Assembly (NCBI GenBank): GCA_050010115.1
Contig: JBEKLQ010000043.1
Coordinates: 1 to 29,253 of the forward strand
Reading direction: 5' to 3'
Source: JAKACA01 sp050010115
GTDB taxonomy: Bacteria > Actinomycetota > Acidimicrobiia > Acidimicrobiales > Bog-793
DNA length: 29,253 nt
Part shown: piece by piece, positions 12,676-19,604 of the stretch
Layout: each line of letters opens with the position of its first letter
Position numbering within the stretch: the first letter of the stretch is position 1
Notes under the pieces: generated by a model
What the model was told of the DNA's origin: nothing
The model's database searches: none
What the model saw: the letters and a program-made list of their open reading frames with translations, nothing else
Program-made: the position numbers and the translations under genes

Positions 12676-13782
12676 ATGGCACACGTACAGAAGCGAGGCG
12701 ACAAGTGGCAGGCCCGCTACCGCGGCCCCGACGGCGGCGAGCGGTCCAAGCGGTTCGATCGTCGGATCGACGCTGAGCGCTGGCTCGATCTGAACGGCGC
12801 CGACATTGCCCGCAATCAGTGGGTCGACCCACGGCTCGGGCGAATCGCCTTCAAGGAATGGTCCGACCAGTGGGTAACGACCACGGTGGCGAACCGCCCA
12901 TCGACCCGGGCCCGCGACGAGAGCTACCTCAGGACCCATATCGTGCCGTCCTTCGGCGACCGTCACCTCGGCTCGATCACTCACCTCGAGGTCCGCGGTT
13001 GGGTCGCGGACCTGTCGAGCCGGAAGGCGCCGGCAACGGTCCACAAGGCGTTTCAGATCCTCGGCAAGATCATGGGCGCCGCGGTGGACGCCGGCGTGAT
13101 CGCAAACAACCCGTGCGACCGGGTCCCGCTTCCCCGCGTCGAGCGCGAAGAGATGCGGTTCCTCACTCCCGTCGAGGTCGACCGGCTCGCAGGGGCAATC
13201 GAGCCCCGCTACCGGGCGCTCGTGCTCGTGGGCGCCTACGGCGGGCTCCGCATCGGCGAGCTGGCAGGCCTCCGGCGCGGACGGGTCGATGTCCTCCGCA
13301 ACCGGATCGACGTCGCCGAGATCTGCGTCGAGGTGTCCGGGCATATCACCTTCGGCCAGCCGAAGACCCGGGCCGGCCGGCGATCGCTCACGCTGCCCCG
13401 GTCGGTCATGGCGTCGCTCGACGATCACCTAGCGGCCTACACGCCGGCAGAGCCGGGCGCGCTGGTGTTCACGGCGCCGGAGGGCGGCCCGCTCCGCGTG
13501 CCGGCCTGGCGACGTCGCCAGTGGGCGCCGGCAGTCACCGCGGCCGGGCTGACACCGTTGCGCCCGCACGACCTCCGGCACACGGCGGTCGCTCTGTGGA
13601 TCGCGTCGGGCGCTAACCCGCTCGAGGTGTCACGGAGGGCCGGGCACACATCCACGAGCTTCACTCAGGACCGTTACGGGCACCTGTTCCCGGAGGCGGA
13701 CAGTAATCTCGCCGAGCGGTTGGAGCGGTTGCTGACGGCGGGCCAGGCCCCGGCACCGGCCTCGATCCGCGGGATCAGGTAA
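12676..13782 (+). CDS. int: Tyrosine recombinase integrase
   Basis: The 368-aa protein has an Arm-type N-terminal domain (GDKWQARYRGPDGGERSKRF), a SAM-like core-binding domain (about 60-150) and a catalytic domain with all residues of the family visible. These are R192 (GGLRIGEL), K230 (QPKTRAGRR), H298 and R301 (PHDLRHT), H324 (RAGHTS) and nucleophile Y334 (QDRYGHL). Such integrases carry out site-specific recombination between attP and a tRNA gene. The start lies one base after the repressor stop, so both are on one transcript. The gene ends 1.1 kb from the tRNA-Val target and overlaps the convergent DUF2283 gene by 8 bp. It appears intact, so the element may still move. Confidence 0.95.
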   Translation: MAHVQKRGDKWQARYRGPDGGERSKRFDRRIDAERWLDLNGADIARNQWVDPRLGRIAFKEWSDQWVTTTVANRPSTRARDESYLRTHIVPSFGDRHLGSITHLEVRGWVADLSSRKAPATVHKAFQILGKIMGAAVDAGVIANNPCDRVPLPRVEREEMRFLTPVEVDRLAGAIEPRYRALVLVGAYGGLRIGELAGLRRGRVDVLRNRIDVAEICVEVSGHITFGQPKTRAGRRSLTLPRSVMASLDDHLAAYTPAEPGALVFTAPEGGPLRVPAWRRRQWAPAVTAAGLTPLRPHDLRHTAVALWIASGANPLEVSRRAGHTSTSFTQDRYGHLFPEADSNLAERLERLLTAGQAPAPASIRGIR

Positions 13783-14128
13783 GGCTCAGCTCCAACTCCG
13801 ACTCGTACACGTCAGCGACGCCCTTATCCGCCGGTCCGAATGACGGCGGCGTGGGTGGCGTTCCCGCGCCAAAGCCAATCGGTAGGCCCGCCCGGATGAT
13901 CGCCTCGATCTGAATCACTTCCGCGTCCGAGAGCCCGAGGTGGGCTAGGACGCGGGTGTCGATCGCCATTCCGACTGACAGCAGCTCCACGCCCACCGGC
14001 GTGCCATCTTCGGCGACATCGACTATGAGCTGTCCCGGAACGAGAACCAACTGCCGCGCGACGGGCAGCGAGTAGTCCGACAGGTAGATGTACGCCGCCC
14101 GGGCGTCTACGTCATATGTCCATCTCAT
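13775..14128 (-). CDS. DUF2283 family protein (possible antitoxin-like partner)
   Basis: The 117-aa protein starts with MRWTYDVDARAAYIYLSD, matching the DUF2283 pattern (a strand ending in YD, then an Ala-x-Tyr-Ile-Tyr strand). It continues LIVDVAEDGTPVGVELLSVG, the family's second signature. The C-terminal half is helix plus a Pro/Gly linker not typical of the short domain. DUF2283 genes often stand beside DUF4258 genes, as here with a 6-bp gap, and I recall the pair being treated as a candidate toxin-antitoxin system. Its stop overlaps the end of the convergent integrase by 8 bp. No experimental function is known to me. Confidence 0.75.
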   Translation of the reverse strand: MRWTYDVDARAAYIYLSDYSLPVARQLVLVPGQLIVDVAEDGTPVGVELLSVGMAIDTRVLAHLGLSDAEVIQIEAIIRAGLPIGFGAGTPPTPPSFGPADKGVADVYESELELSLT

Positions 14129-14134
14129 CGGGAC

Positions 14135-14350
14135 TCACACCTCCCAGTAGGCCGAGATCACGAAATTAGGATCGGCAGCCGACAGGACAACCTTGAGTCG
14201 GCCTGCCAGCACTGTACCCACAATGACCAGGCTACCGCTCGACGATCCCGGCAGAGGATCGCCCTCGGGTCGCTTGCAAACCGCCTCAACGTCTTCGAGA
14301 GCGATGCCACGTTCGCTCAACCGTTGCGCGGCGTGACGCGAAAGCCTCAT
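14135..14350 (-). CDS. DUF4258 family protein (possible toxin-like partner)
   Basis: The 71-aa protein begins RLSRHAAQRLSERGIALEDV, the DUF4258 signature of a His followed by an ER-G-I helix, and ends with RLKVVLSAADPNFVISAYWE, two strands ending in the usual Tyr-rich tip. The fold resembles small RelE/MqsR-like RNases, so a toxin role is plausible, but no catalytic proof exists. Its ATG overlaps the stop of the DUF6941 gene (ATGA), and the DUF2283 gene follows 6 bp later, giving a three-gene cassette near the attachment site. Confidence 0.75.
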   Translation of the reverse strand: MRLSRHAAQRLSERGIALEDVEAVCKRPEGDPLPGSSSGSLVIVGTVLAGRLKVVLSAADPNFVISAYWEV

Positions 14351-14769
14351 GCTGCAGGCGGCTGAAGAATCACCTTCATCGGAAGGGCCGCCATCTCCTG
14401 GTCGTCAACGAACAAGGTCACCCAATGGATCCCCTCGGTCAGCAGAGGGAAGGGAAACGGAAACACGAGGTTGATCCCGCTCGCGAGTTCTGGAAATTGC
14501 AGCCCAGCTCCCCGCTGGACAGCGTCGGGAGTCAAGGTCGCCAGCACCTCACCGAGGTGCACCCCGTCCGGGCCGGTCGCCCGGACGAGCATCGTGTGCG
14601 GCTCGGTCAGCTCCTCGGGCGCCCACCCCACCCGACCCGCAAACCAGATGCTGGCTGGCGTCGGTAGTTGTCTGGCGAACGTCACGCTGACGAAGCCACC
14701 GAGGATGGAAACGAGGCCCCCATAGTCGTGGGCGGCGTCGCACAGGAGGGCTCCTTGGAGAACCGGCAT
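14347..14769 (-). CDS. DUF6941 family protein
   Basis: The protein starts with MPVLQGALLCDAAHDYGG, the characteristic opening of DUF6941 proteins, and is 140 aa from the ATG at 14769. The ATG at 14778 has AGGGG four bases upstream and is the alternative. The rest is strand-rich (FVSVTFARQLPTPASIWFAG, GIHWVTLFVDD) and fits a single beta-sandwich domain. The function of DUF6941 is not known. It is the first gene of a three-gene leftward cassette and lies about 130 bp from the intact tRNA-Val, the extreme end of the element, a place often used for cargo. Confidence 0.72.
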   Translation of the reverse strand: MPVLQGALLCDAAHDYGGLVSILGGFVSVTFARQLPTPASIWFAGRVGWAPEELTEPHTMLVRATGPDGVHLGEVLATLTPDAVQRGAGLQFPELASGINLVFPFPFPLLTEGIHWVTLFVDDQEMAALPMKVILQPPAA

Positions 14770-14902
14770 GAGGCCCATTCTGCCCCTGAGAAGCACCGAC
14801 ATCGGACGCCATGCGGACAATCTGCGGACAGCCACGGACGGCCGACCTTTTCGGGACGGTCACGACACTCGAAATAGTGCCTTCGACCTGCACCTAAGCA
14901 AG

Positions 14903-14976
14903 TGGGCGCTGAGGGACTCGAACCCCCGACCTCAGCCGTGTGAAGGCTGCGCTCTAACCAACTGAGCCAAGCGCCC
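14903..14976 (-). tRNA. tRNA-Val (anticodon CAC), proximal attachment site
   Basis: The 74-nt minus-strand sequence folds into a full cloverleaf: acceptor GGGCGCT/AGCGCCC, D-stem GCTC/GAGC, anticodon stem CAGCC/GGCTG with loop TTCACAC (anticodon CAC, reading GUG), T-stem GGGGG/CCCTC with loop TTCGAGT, and an A discriminator. CCA is not encoded. Positions 14928-14947 repeat exactly at 1703-1722, so the element is inserted here and has restored the 3' half of the gene. From memory, phiRv2 of M. tuberculosis also uses tRNA-Val. Confidence 0.95.
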
Positions 14977-15028
14977 GCGCTGAGCAGCGTAGTGGACATG
15001 ACGGCCCGGAACCCCACCGAACACGGGC

Positions 15029-15045
15029 CGGGTGCCGGGCACCCG
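15029..15045 (-). terminator. Hairpin after the quinone-oxidoreductase-like gene
   Basis: CGGGTGCC and GGCACCCG form an 8-bp palindrome around one G, 20 bp after the stop at 15066 on the minus strand. It separates that gene from the tRNA-Val on the same strand. There is no T-tract. Confidence 0.5.
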
Positions 15046-15065
15046 TTCACGACGGCTGGGGAGCC

Positions 15066-16028
15066 TTAGGGAAGCAATGCCACCTTGCCGATGACCCGCC
15101 GGTTGAGGAGAGCGTTCAGCGCGATGGCAACCTCCTCGAGGGGGAACGTCGCCGGTGCGACCGGTCGGAGAGCTCCGATAGCAGTGGCCTCGAGCAGCTC
15201 CGCCAGCAGCGCCGCCTGTTGCGACCCGTGCGACAGCGCCCAGGCCCCCCAATCCACGCCGATCACCTCCCGATTGCGCAACAGGATCTGGTTCGCAGGG
15301 AACATCGGGATCGCCCCGGAAGCAAAACCGATCACCACGAGACGTCCACCCTCGCGCAACGCCCGGAGCGCGACGGTCGAATGATCGCCGCCGATGGGGT
15401 CAATCACGAGGTCCACACCTCCGGTGACTTCCCGGAACTTGACGACCTCGGGTGATGAATCGACGGCGAGCACTGCGCCGGCTTCGAGGGCCGCCGAGCG
15501 CTTCGCAGCGCTCGAGGCCGCCGCCACTACCTCGGCGCCCAGCCACCGGGCGACGTCGATCGCCGCCAGCCCCACTCCTCCGCCGCCTCCCAACACGAGG
15601 ACCCGCTCACCAGGAACAATCCGGGCCCGGTCCCTCAGGGCGAACAGTGCAGTGCAGTAGCTCTGCGTGAACGTGGCGGCGCGCGGGGCGTCGAGCGAGT
15701 CCGGGATCCGAGCGAGCTGGTCCGCTCCCACCGATGCCAACGAGGCGAAACCACCCAGGCCGACGCTCGCCAGCACTCGGTCGCCGACCGAGACGTCCAT
15801 GACATCCTCGCCGACCGAGATGACCCGACCGGCGATCTCGCTGCCCGGGGTGAACGGCGGTTGGGGCTTGATCTGGTACTTCCCCGCTACGAACAGGGCG
15901 TCCACGTAGTTGACGCCGGCAGCTTCGACCGCGACGACTACGTGACCCGCTGCCGCGATCGGGTCCGGAGCGTCCTCCACGGAAAGCACTTCAGGAGGGC
16001 CGAGTTCCCTGCAGACAACGGCGCGCAC
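15066..16028 (-). CDS. Zinc-independent quinone oxidoreductase-like MDR protein
   Basis: The 320-aa protein is a medium-chain dehydrogenase/reductase of the NADPH:quinone oxidoreductase (QOR) group. It has GVNYVDALFVAGKY in the N-terminal domain, then PFTPGSEIAGRV where zinc enzymes have GHE, so no catalytic zinc is expected. The Rossmann loop VLVLGGGGGVGLAAIDVARW lies near residues 143-162 and VDLVIDPIGG follows later. Members reduce quinones or enones with NADPH; the substrate here is unknown. The GTG start lies 6 nt after TAGGGT (16035-16040), so the mRNA is probably leaderless. It is divergent from the acidic-repeat membrane protein gene. Confidence 0.88.
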   Translation of the reverse strand: MRAVVCRELGPPEVLSVEDAPDPIAAAGHVVVAVEAAGVNYVDALFVAGKYQIKPQPPFTPGSEIAGRVISVGEDVMDVSVGDRVLASVGLGGFASLASVGADQLARIPDSLDAPRAATFTQSYCTALFALRDRARIVPGERVLVLGGGGGVGLAAIDVARWLGAEVVAAASSAAKRSAALEAGAVLAVDSSPEVVKFREVTGGVDLVIDPIGGDHSTVALRALREGGRLVVIGFASGAIPMFPANQILLRNREVIGVDWGAWALSHGSQQAALLAELLEATAIGALRPVAPATFPLEEVAIALNALLNRRVIGKVALLP

Positions 16029-16034
16029 GGCGGC

Positions 16035-16143
16035 ACCCTACCGGCCGTGGTGCGCGGCGGGCCGGATGCGAGAGCCAGCCGAATTCCAAACTGGGGCACC
16101 AGATGCAGCCGAATAGAGACGAGCGCCTCTGCACCAGTACCCT
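16035..16143. promoter_or_regulatory. Divergent leaderless promoters
   Basis: Two -10-like boxes point outward. TAGGGT (complement of 16035-16040) lies 6 nt from the oxidoreductase GTG at 16028. TACCCT (16138-16143) lies 8 nt from the membrane-protein ATG at 16152. Neither start has a good ribosome-binding site, which agrees with leaderless transcripts, common in actinobacteria. Confidence 0.5.
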
Positions 16144-16151
16144 GGACGGTG

Positions 16152-17216
16152 ATGGCCCGCCGTAGGAACAAGCTCGCCGCCCAGTCGACTCCCGTCGGCA
16201 CCGCAGACGGTCAGGAAGCCGACGACGCCGAATACGAGGACGAGGACGAGGACGGCGACTACGACGACGCCGAGGACTACTCCGAGGAGGTCGACGACGA
16301 GTACTCGGAGGACGAAGACGCCGAGGACGAGGACGGCGACTACGACGAGAACGCCGAGTACGACGAGGACGAAGACGCCGAGGCCGAGTACGACGAGGAC
16401 GAAGACGCCGAGGCCGAGTACGACGAAGAGGCCGAGTACGACGAAGAGGCCGAGTACGACGAGGACGCCGACGAAGAGCCGGACGAACCCTTCGAACCCC
16501 CGTCTGCCGCTTCTGCTGTGCGCCAGTCCCTCTGGTCACGTGGTAGAGCCCAGCCGGCCACTGGCACTGCTGCCGACGCCGCCGCCGTCAAGTTCATCGA
16601 CAAACGCGAGCGGCTGATCGGCTTCTTCTTCGGCGGGATCCTGATGGTGCTCGCTGTGGTCTCCTACCTCGAAGACCGCCACCTCATCTACAAATCGAGC
16701 CTCAAGGTCCAGAACGAGGTTCGCCACGCCGCTCCGGAGGTACTTGCGATCCTCCTGGTCCTCGGCGGGCTGATCGTCATTGCGACGGCGATGAAGCGGA
16801 GGGCCCCGCTCGGCTTCGCCATCTTGTTCTCCGGGATGGCTCTCCTCAGCACGTTCGGCAACGTGATCTTCGGGCTCGCCTACCTGGCCACGGGCCTCTG
16901 GCTCGTGTTCAGATCGTTGCGGAGGACACCCCGGGGGGCCGCCGCCACGGCAGCGGCCGGGACCCGCGGGCGGGGCGGCACCACAAGCCGGGCGTCTCGC
17001 GTGTCGCCCAGCACAGCCAGCTCGACTGCGGCCACCACCGCCAGCGTTCCCGGACGCACCATCGGCAGAAACCGCCGTGTCAGTTCCAGCAGCCCTGCCT
17101 ACAAGCCGCCGGCCGCCTCCGGGCGCTACACGCCACCGAAGCCAGTGCGGCGCCTGCCGACGGTCGAGCCCGAGCCTGAGCCCACGAACCGAATTTCCAG
17201 CTGGCTCCGCAAGTAA
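16152..17216 (+). CDS. Membrane protein with an acidic repeat N-terminus
   Basis: The 354-aa protein has a short basic start (ARRRNKLAAQ) and then about 90 residues almost wholly Asp, Glu, Tyr and Ala in repeats of the type AEYDEDEDAE or AEYDEE. Three or four transmembrane helices follow between about residues 155 and 255 (IGFFFGGILMVLAVVSYLED, VLAILLVLGGLIVIATAM, then two more). The last 100 residues are basic, Ser/Thr/Pro/Arg-rich and disordered (RGRGGTTSRASR). The acidic and basic tails are opposite in charge and could bind each other, cations or nucleic acid. No family is recognised. It precedes the lipid-type operon by 18 bp and may be co-transcribed with it. Confidence 0.8.
   Translation: MARRRNKLAAQSTPVGTADGQEADDAEYEDEDEDGDYDDAEDYSEEVDDEYSEDEDAEDEDGDYDENAEYDEDEDAEAEYDEDEDAEAEYDEEAEYDEEAEYDEDADEEPDEPFEPPSAASAVRQSLWSRGRAQPATGTAADAAAVKFIDKRERLIGFFFGGILMVLAVVSYLEDRHLIYKSSLKVQNEVRHAAPEVLAILLVLGGLIVIATAMKRRAPLGFAILFSGMALLSTFGNVIFGLAYLATGLWLVFRSLRRTPRGAAATAAAGTRGRGGTTSRASRVSPSTASSTAATTASVPGRTIGRNRRVSSSSPAYKPPAASGRYTPPKPVRRLPTVEPEPEPTNRISSWLRK
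16356..16451 (+). repeat. In-frame tandem repeats in the acidic region
   Basis: A 30-bp unit is repeated perfectly twice (16356-16385, 16386-16415), followed by an 18-bp unit repeated perfectly twice (16416-16433, 16434-16451). All begin GAGTACGACGA. Both lengths are multiples of three, so slippage would change the number of acidic repeats without a frameshift. Confidence 0.9.
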
Positions 17217-17234
17217 GCGGCTAGACAACAACCT

Positions 17235-19604
17235 GTGATCCGAGACGATCTCGCTTCAAAGCGGATAGTGGTGACGGGGGCTACGGGTTTCTTGGGGACC
17301 GCGCTCGTCGAGCGGCTGTTGCGCTGCGTACCCGACTGCGAGGTCGTCGTACTCGTTCGCCCTGGTCAACGACTGAGTGCTGCTGAGCGGACGAGGCGGG
17401 AGGTCATCCGCAACGACTGTTTCGACCGCCTCCGGTCAGAGCTGGGCGATCGCTTCGACACCGAGGTCACCCGCAGGCTCACGACGATCGCCGGCGATGT
17501 CGGCCGGGACGGGCTCGGTCTCGACGACGCCGGCCGTGAAGTGCTTGCGAGCTGCGACATCGTGATCCACTCGGCGGCCGTGGTCAGCTTCGACGCCCCG
17601 CTCGACGGCGCCGTCGAGGTAAACCTGCTCGGCCCGAGCCGGGTCGCCGAGACGTTGCGCGCTGTCGCCGAGGAATACAAGACCGCCCTCCCCCATCTCA
17701 TCGCCGTCTCCACGGCGTACGTCAACAGTGGCCACAAGGGCGACGCCTTCGAGGAGCTGATCACCGCCAGCCGCTGGCTTGCCAACACGAACTGGCGGGC
17801 CGAGGTGGCTGCCGCGCGCCGCACGAGGTCCGATGCCGATGCCGAGAGCCGGACGCCCGAGCGCCTCGCCGCCTTCCACTCCCACGCCCGTGCGGAGATC
17901 GGTGCGGCGGGCACGTCGCTGCTGGCCGACAAGACCGAGCGCCTGCGCGAGAAGTGGGTCAGCAACCGCATGGTCACAGCAGGGCGGGCCCGGTCCCGGG
18001 CCCTCGGCTGGCCGGATGCGTACGCCTATACGAAATCACTCGGCGAGCGTGCCCTGCTCGAGTCGAGAGGCGACGTCCCGGTCACGTTCGTCCGCCCCTC
18101 GATCGTCGAGTCCTCCCTAGCCGAGCCCCGCCCAGGTTGGATCCGCGGCTTCCGGATGGCGGAGCCGGTCATCATCTCCTACGCCCGAGGCTTGCTTCGC
18201 CAGTTCCCCGGCGTGCCGGAGGGTGTCGTCGACGTCGTGCCGGTGGATCTCGTGGTGGCGGCGCTCATCGCGGTGGCGGCTCACGGGCCCGATCCCAACG
18301 GCCCGACCGTGTACCAGGTCGCTTCCGGCACGAGAAACCCGCTCCTCTACGGCCACCTCGTCCGCCTTACCGAGCTCTGGTTCACCGACCGACCGCTCTA
18401 TGACAACCGCGGCCAGCCGATCGTCGTCCCGCCATGGTCGTTCCCCGGTCGGGGCAAGGTGCAGGGCGAGCTGAGGCGTGCAAGCCGCGCGTTGAAGGCG
18501 GCGGAGCGAGCGGTCAACATGCTTCCGGTACGAGGTGAGCGGGCCGAGATCGCCGGCCGAATCGAGGAGCGACGAGCCGAGGCCGAGCGAGCCCTCGACT
18601 ACGTCGAGCTGTACGGGGCATACGCCGAGACGGAGGCACGTTTCCGTATCGACCGCACCCTCGAGCTGTTCGGCGACTTGAGCGCGGACGACCGCGAAGC
18701 GTTCTGCTTCGATCCGGGCGTCATCGACTGGAACCACTACGTGGAGGACGTCCACCTCCCGTCGGTCGTCGAGCACGCACGCGTCCGGACGACTCCCGGC
18801 AAGAGGAAGTTCGCGTCCCGGGAGGACCGTTCCCGCAAGGCGATCCTGTCCACGGAGCCCCGCATCGCCGTGTTCGACCTCGAGAACACGCTTATCGCCT
18901 CGAACGTCGTCGAGAGCTACGCCTGGCTCGCCACCAGGCACGTGGACCGGGCCGAGCGCGCCCGCATCGTCACTGGGTTACTGGCCGAAGGGCCGCGGCT
19001 GCTGGCGCTCGACCGCCGTGACCGGAGCGACTTCCTGCGCAGCTTCTACCGGCGCTACGAAGGAGCCCCGGTCGATCGTCTACGTCTCGACGGGCAGGAA
19101 CTGTGGAGCGACCTGCTGGCGCTGCGGTCGTTCCCCGATGGCCTGGCCCGCTTGCGCGAGCACCGCACGCTCGGCCACCGGACCGTACTCATCACCGGTG
19201 CGCTCGACTTCGTCGTCGAGCCCTTGCAGCCGCTGTTCGACGAGATCATCTGCGGGCAGCTGGGCGAGCGCGACGGCAAGTTCACCGGCGAGATGGTGAG
19301 CTCGCCGCCGACCGGCGAGGCCCGGGCGTTGCTGATGGAGGACCTTGCCTCCGCGGCCGGGCTCGGGCGCGACCAGATCGTCGCCTACGCCGACTCGACG
19401 AGCGACCTCCCCATGCTCGAGGCGGCCGGCCTGCCAGTCGCGGTCAACCCCGAAGTCAAGCTGGCCGCCATCGCCCGCCGGCGGGGCTGGTCGATCGAGA
19501 ATTGGGGCCGCACACCCGGCGGCCCACGCCGGATGCTGGCGATGGCGACGTTGCAACCTGGCATCCGCACTGTCGACACCGGCCAGGAGCGCGTGGCTCG
19601 ATGA
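17235..19604 (+). CDS. Fatty acyl-CoA reductase-like SDR fused to a HAD-type phosphatase domain
   Basis: The protein is 789 aa. Residues 1-500 form an extended SDR of the male-sterility/fatty acyl-CoA reductase type: GATGFLG (15-21) for NADPH, VSTAYVNSG, and the YxxxK pair in YAYTKSLGE (about 262-268), then the helical 'sterile' C-terminal region. Residues about 540-750 are a HAD-IB-like domain: FDLENT motif I (about 544-549), LITGA motif II and YADSTSDLPMLEA motif IV. Motif I has Glu where HAD phosphatases usually have a second Asp, so its catalysis is uncertain. FARs reduce acyl-CoA to fatty alcohol. The gene heads a four-gene run with 4-bp overlaps and starts at GTG 18 bp after the membrane-protein gene. 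Confidence 0.88.
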   Translation: MIRDDLASKRIVVTGATGFLGTALVERLLRCVPDCEVVVLVRPGQRLSAAERTRREVIRNDCFDRLRSELGDRFDTEVTRRLTTIAGDVGRDGLGLDDAGREVLASCDIVIHSAAVVSFDAPLDGAVEVNLLGPSRVAETLRAVAEEYKTALPHLIAVSTAYVNSGHKGDAFEELITASRWLANTNWRAEVAAARRTRSDADAESRTPERLAAFHSHARAEIGAAGTSLLADKTERLREKWVSNRMVTAGRARSRALGWPDAYAYTKSLGERALLESRGDVPVTFVRPSIVESSLAEPRPGWIRGFRMAEPVIISYARGLLRQFPGVPEGVVDVVPVDLVVAALIAVAAHGPDPNGPTVYQVASGTRNPLLYGHLVRLTELWFTDRPLYDNRGQPIVVPPWSFPGRGKVQGELRRASRALKAAERAVNMLPVRGERAEIAGRIEERRAEAERALDYVELYGAYAETEARFRIDRTLELFGDLSADDREAFCFDPGVIDWNHYVEDVHLPSVVEHARVRTTPGKRKFASREDRSRKAILSTEPRIAVFDLENTLIASNVVESYAWLATRHVDRAERARIVTGLLAEGPRLLALDRRDRSDFLRSFYRRYEGAPVDRLRLDGQELWSDLLALRSFPDGLARLREHRTLGHRTVLITGALDFVVEPLQPLFDEIICGQLGERDGKFTGEMVSSPPTGEARALLMEDLASAAGLGRDQIVAYADSTSDLPMLEAAGLPVAVNPEVKLAAIARRRGWSIENWGRTPGGPRRMLAMATLQPGIRTVDTGQERVAR

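Larger units (their letters stand above)
1703..14947. mobile_element. tRNA-Val-integrated phage-satellite-like element (phiRv1/phiRv2-type layout)
   Basis: The element is bounded by a 20-bp exact repeat (1703-1722 and 14928-14947) inside tRNA-Val sequence and is about 13.2 kb. It encodes a tyrosine integrase, XRE repressor, Xis-like protein, RepA-like ATPase, RusA-like resolvase, small terminase, HK97-type capsid and a small capsid-adjacent protein, plus left-arm cargo. I found no large terminase, portal, prohead protease, tail or lysis gene. From established knowledge, M. tuberculosis phiRv1 and phiRv2 are about 10-kb elements with a similar gene set, and capsid-encoding PICIs use a helper phage for tails and lysis. 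The satellite role is inferred; a degraded prophage is the main alternative. Confidence 0.82.

Noticed and set aside
11898..12704. 268-aa minus-strand frame across the repressor gene
   Set aside because: It crosses the promoter switch and opposes the repressor; composition is shadow-like and no domain is seen.
1703..14947. Complete, self-sufficient prophage
   Set aside because: No large terminase, portal, protease, tail or lysis gene could be found in any frame, and the size is about 13 kb.
16356..16451. Tandem repeats considered as a CRISPR array
   Set aside because: Units are contiguous without spacers, in frame with a protein, and of changing length. No CRISPR array was seen anywhere in the window.
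16340..16603. Ser/Ala/Tyr-rich minus-strand frame with SSYSAS repeats
   Set aside because: It is the antisense image of the acidic tandem repeats, not an independent gene.
19103..19600. N-terminal extension of the alcohol dehydrogenase frame
   Set aside because: This part overlaps the HAD domain of the preceding gene in another frame; the ATG at 19601 forms an ATGA junction and starts the enzyme domain.
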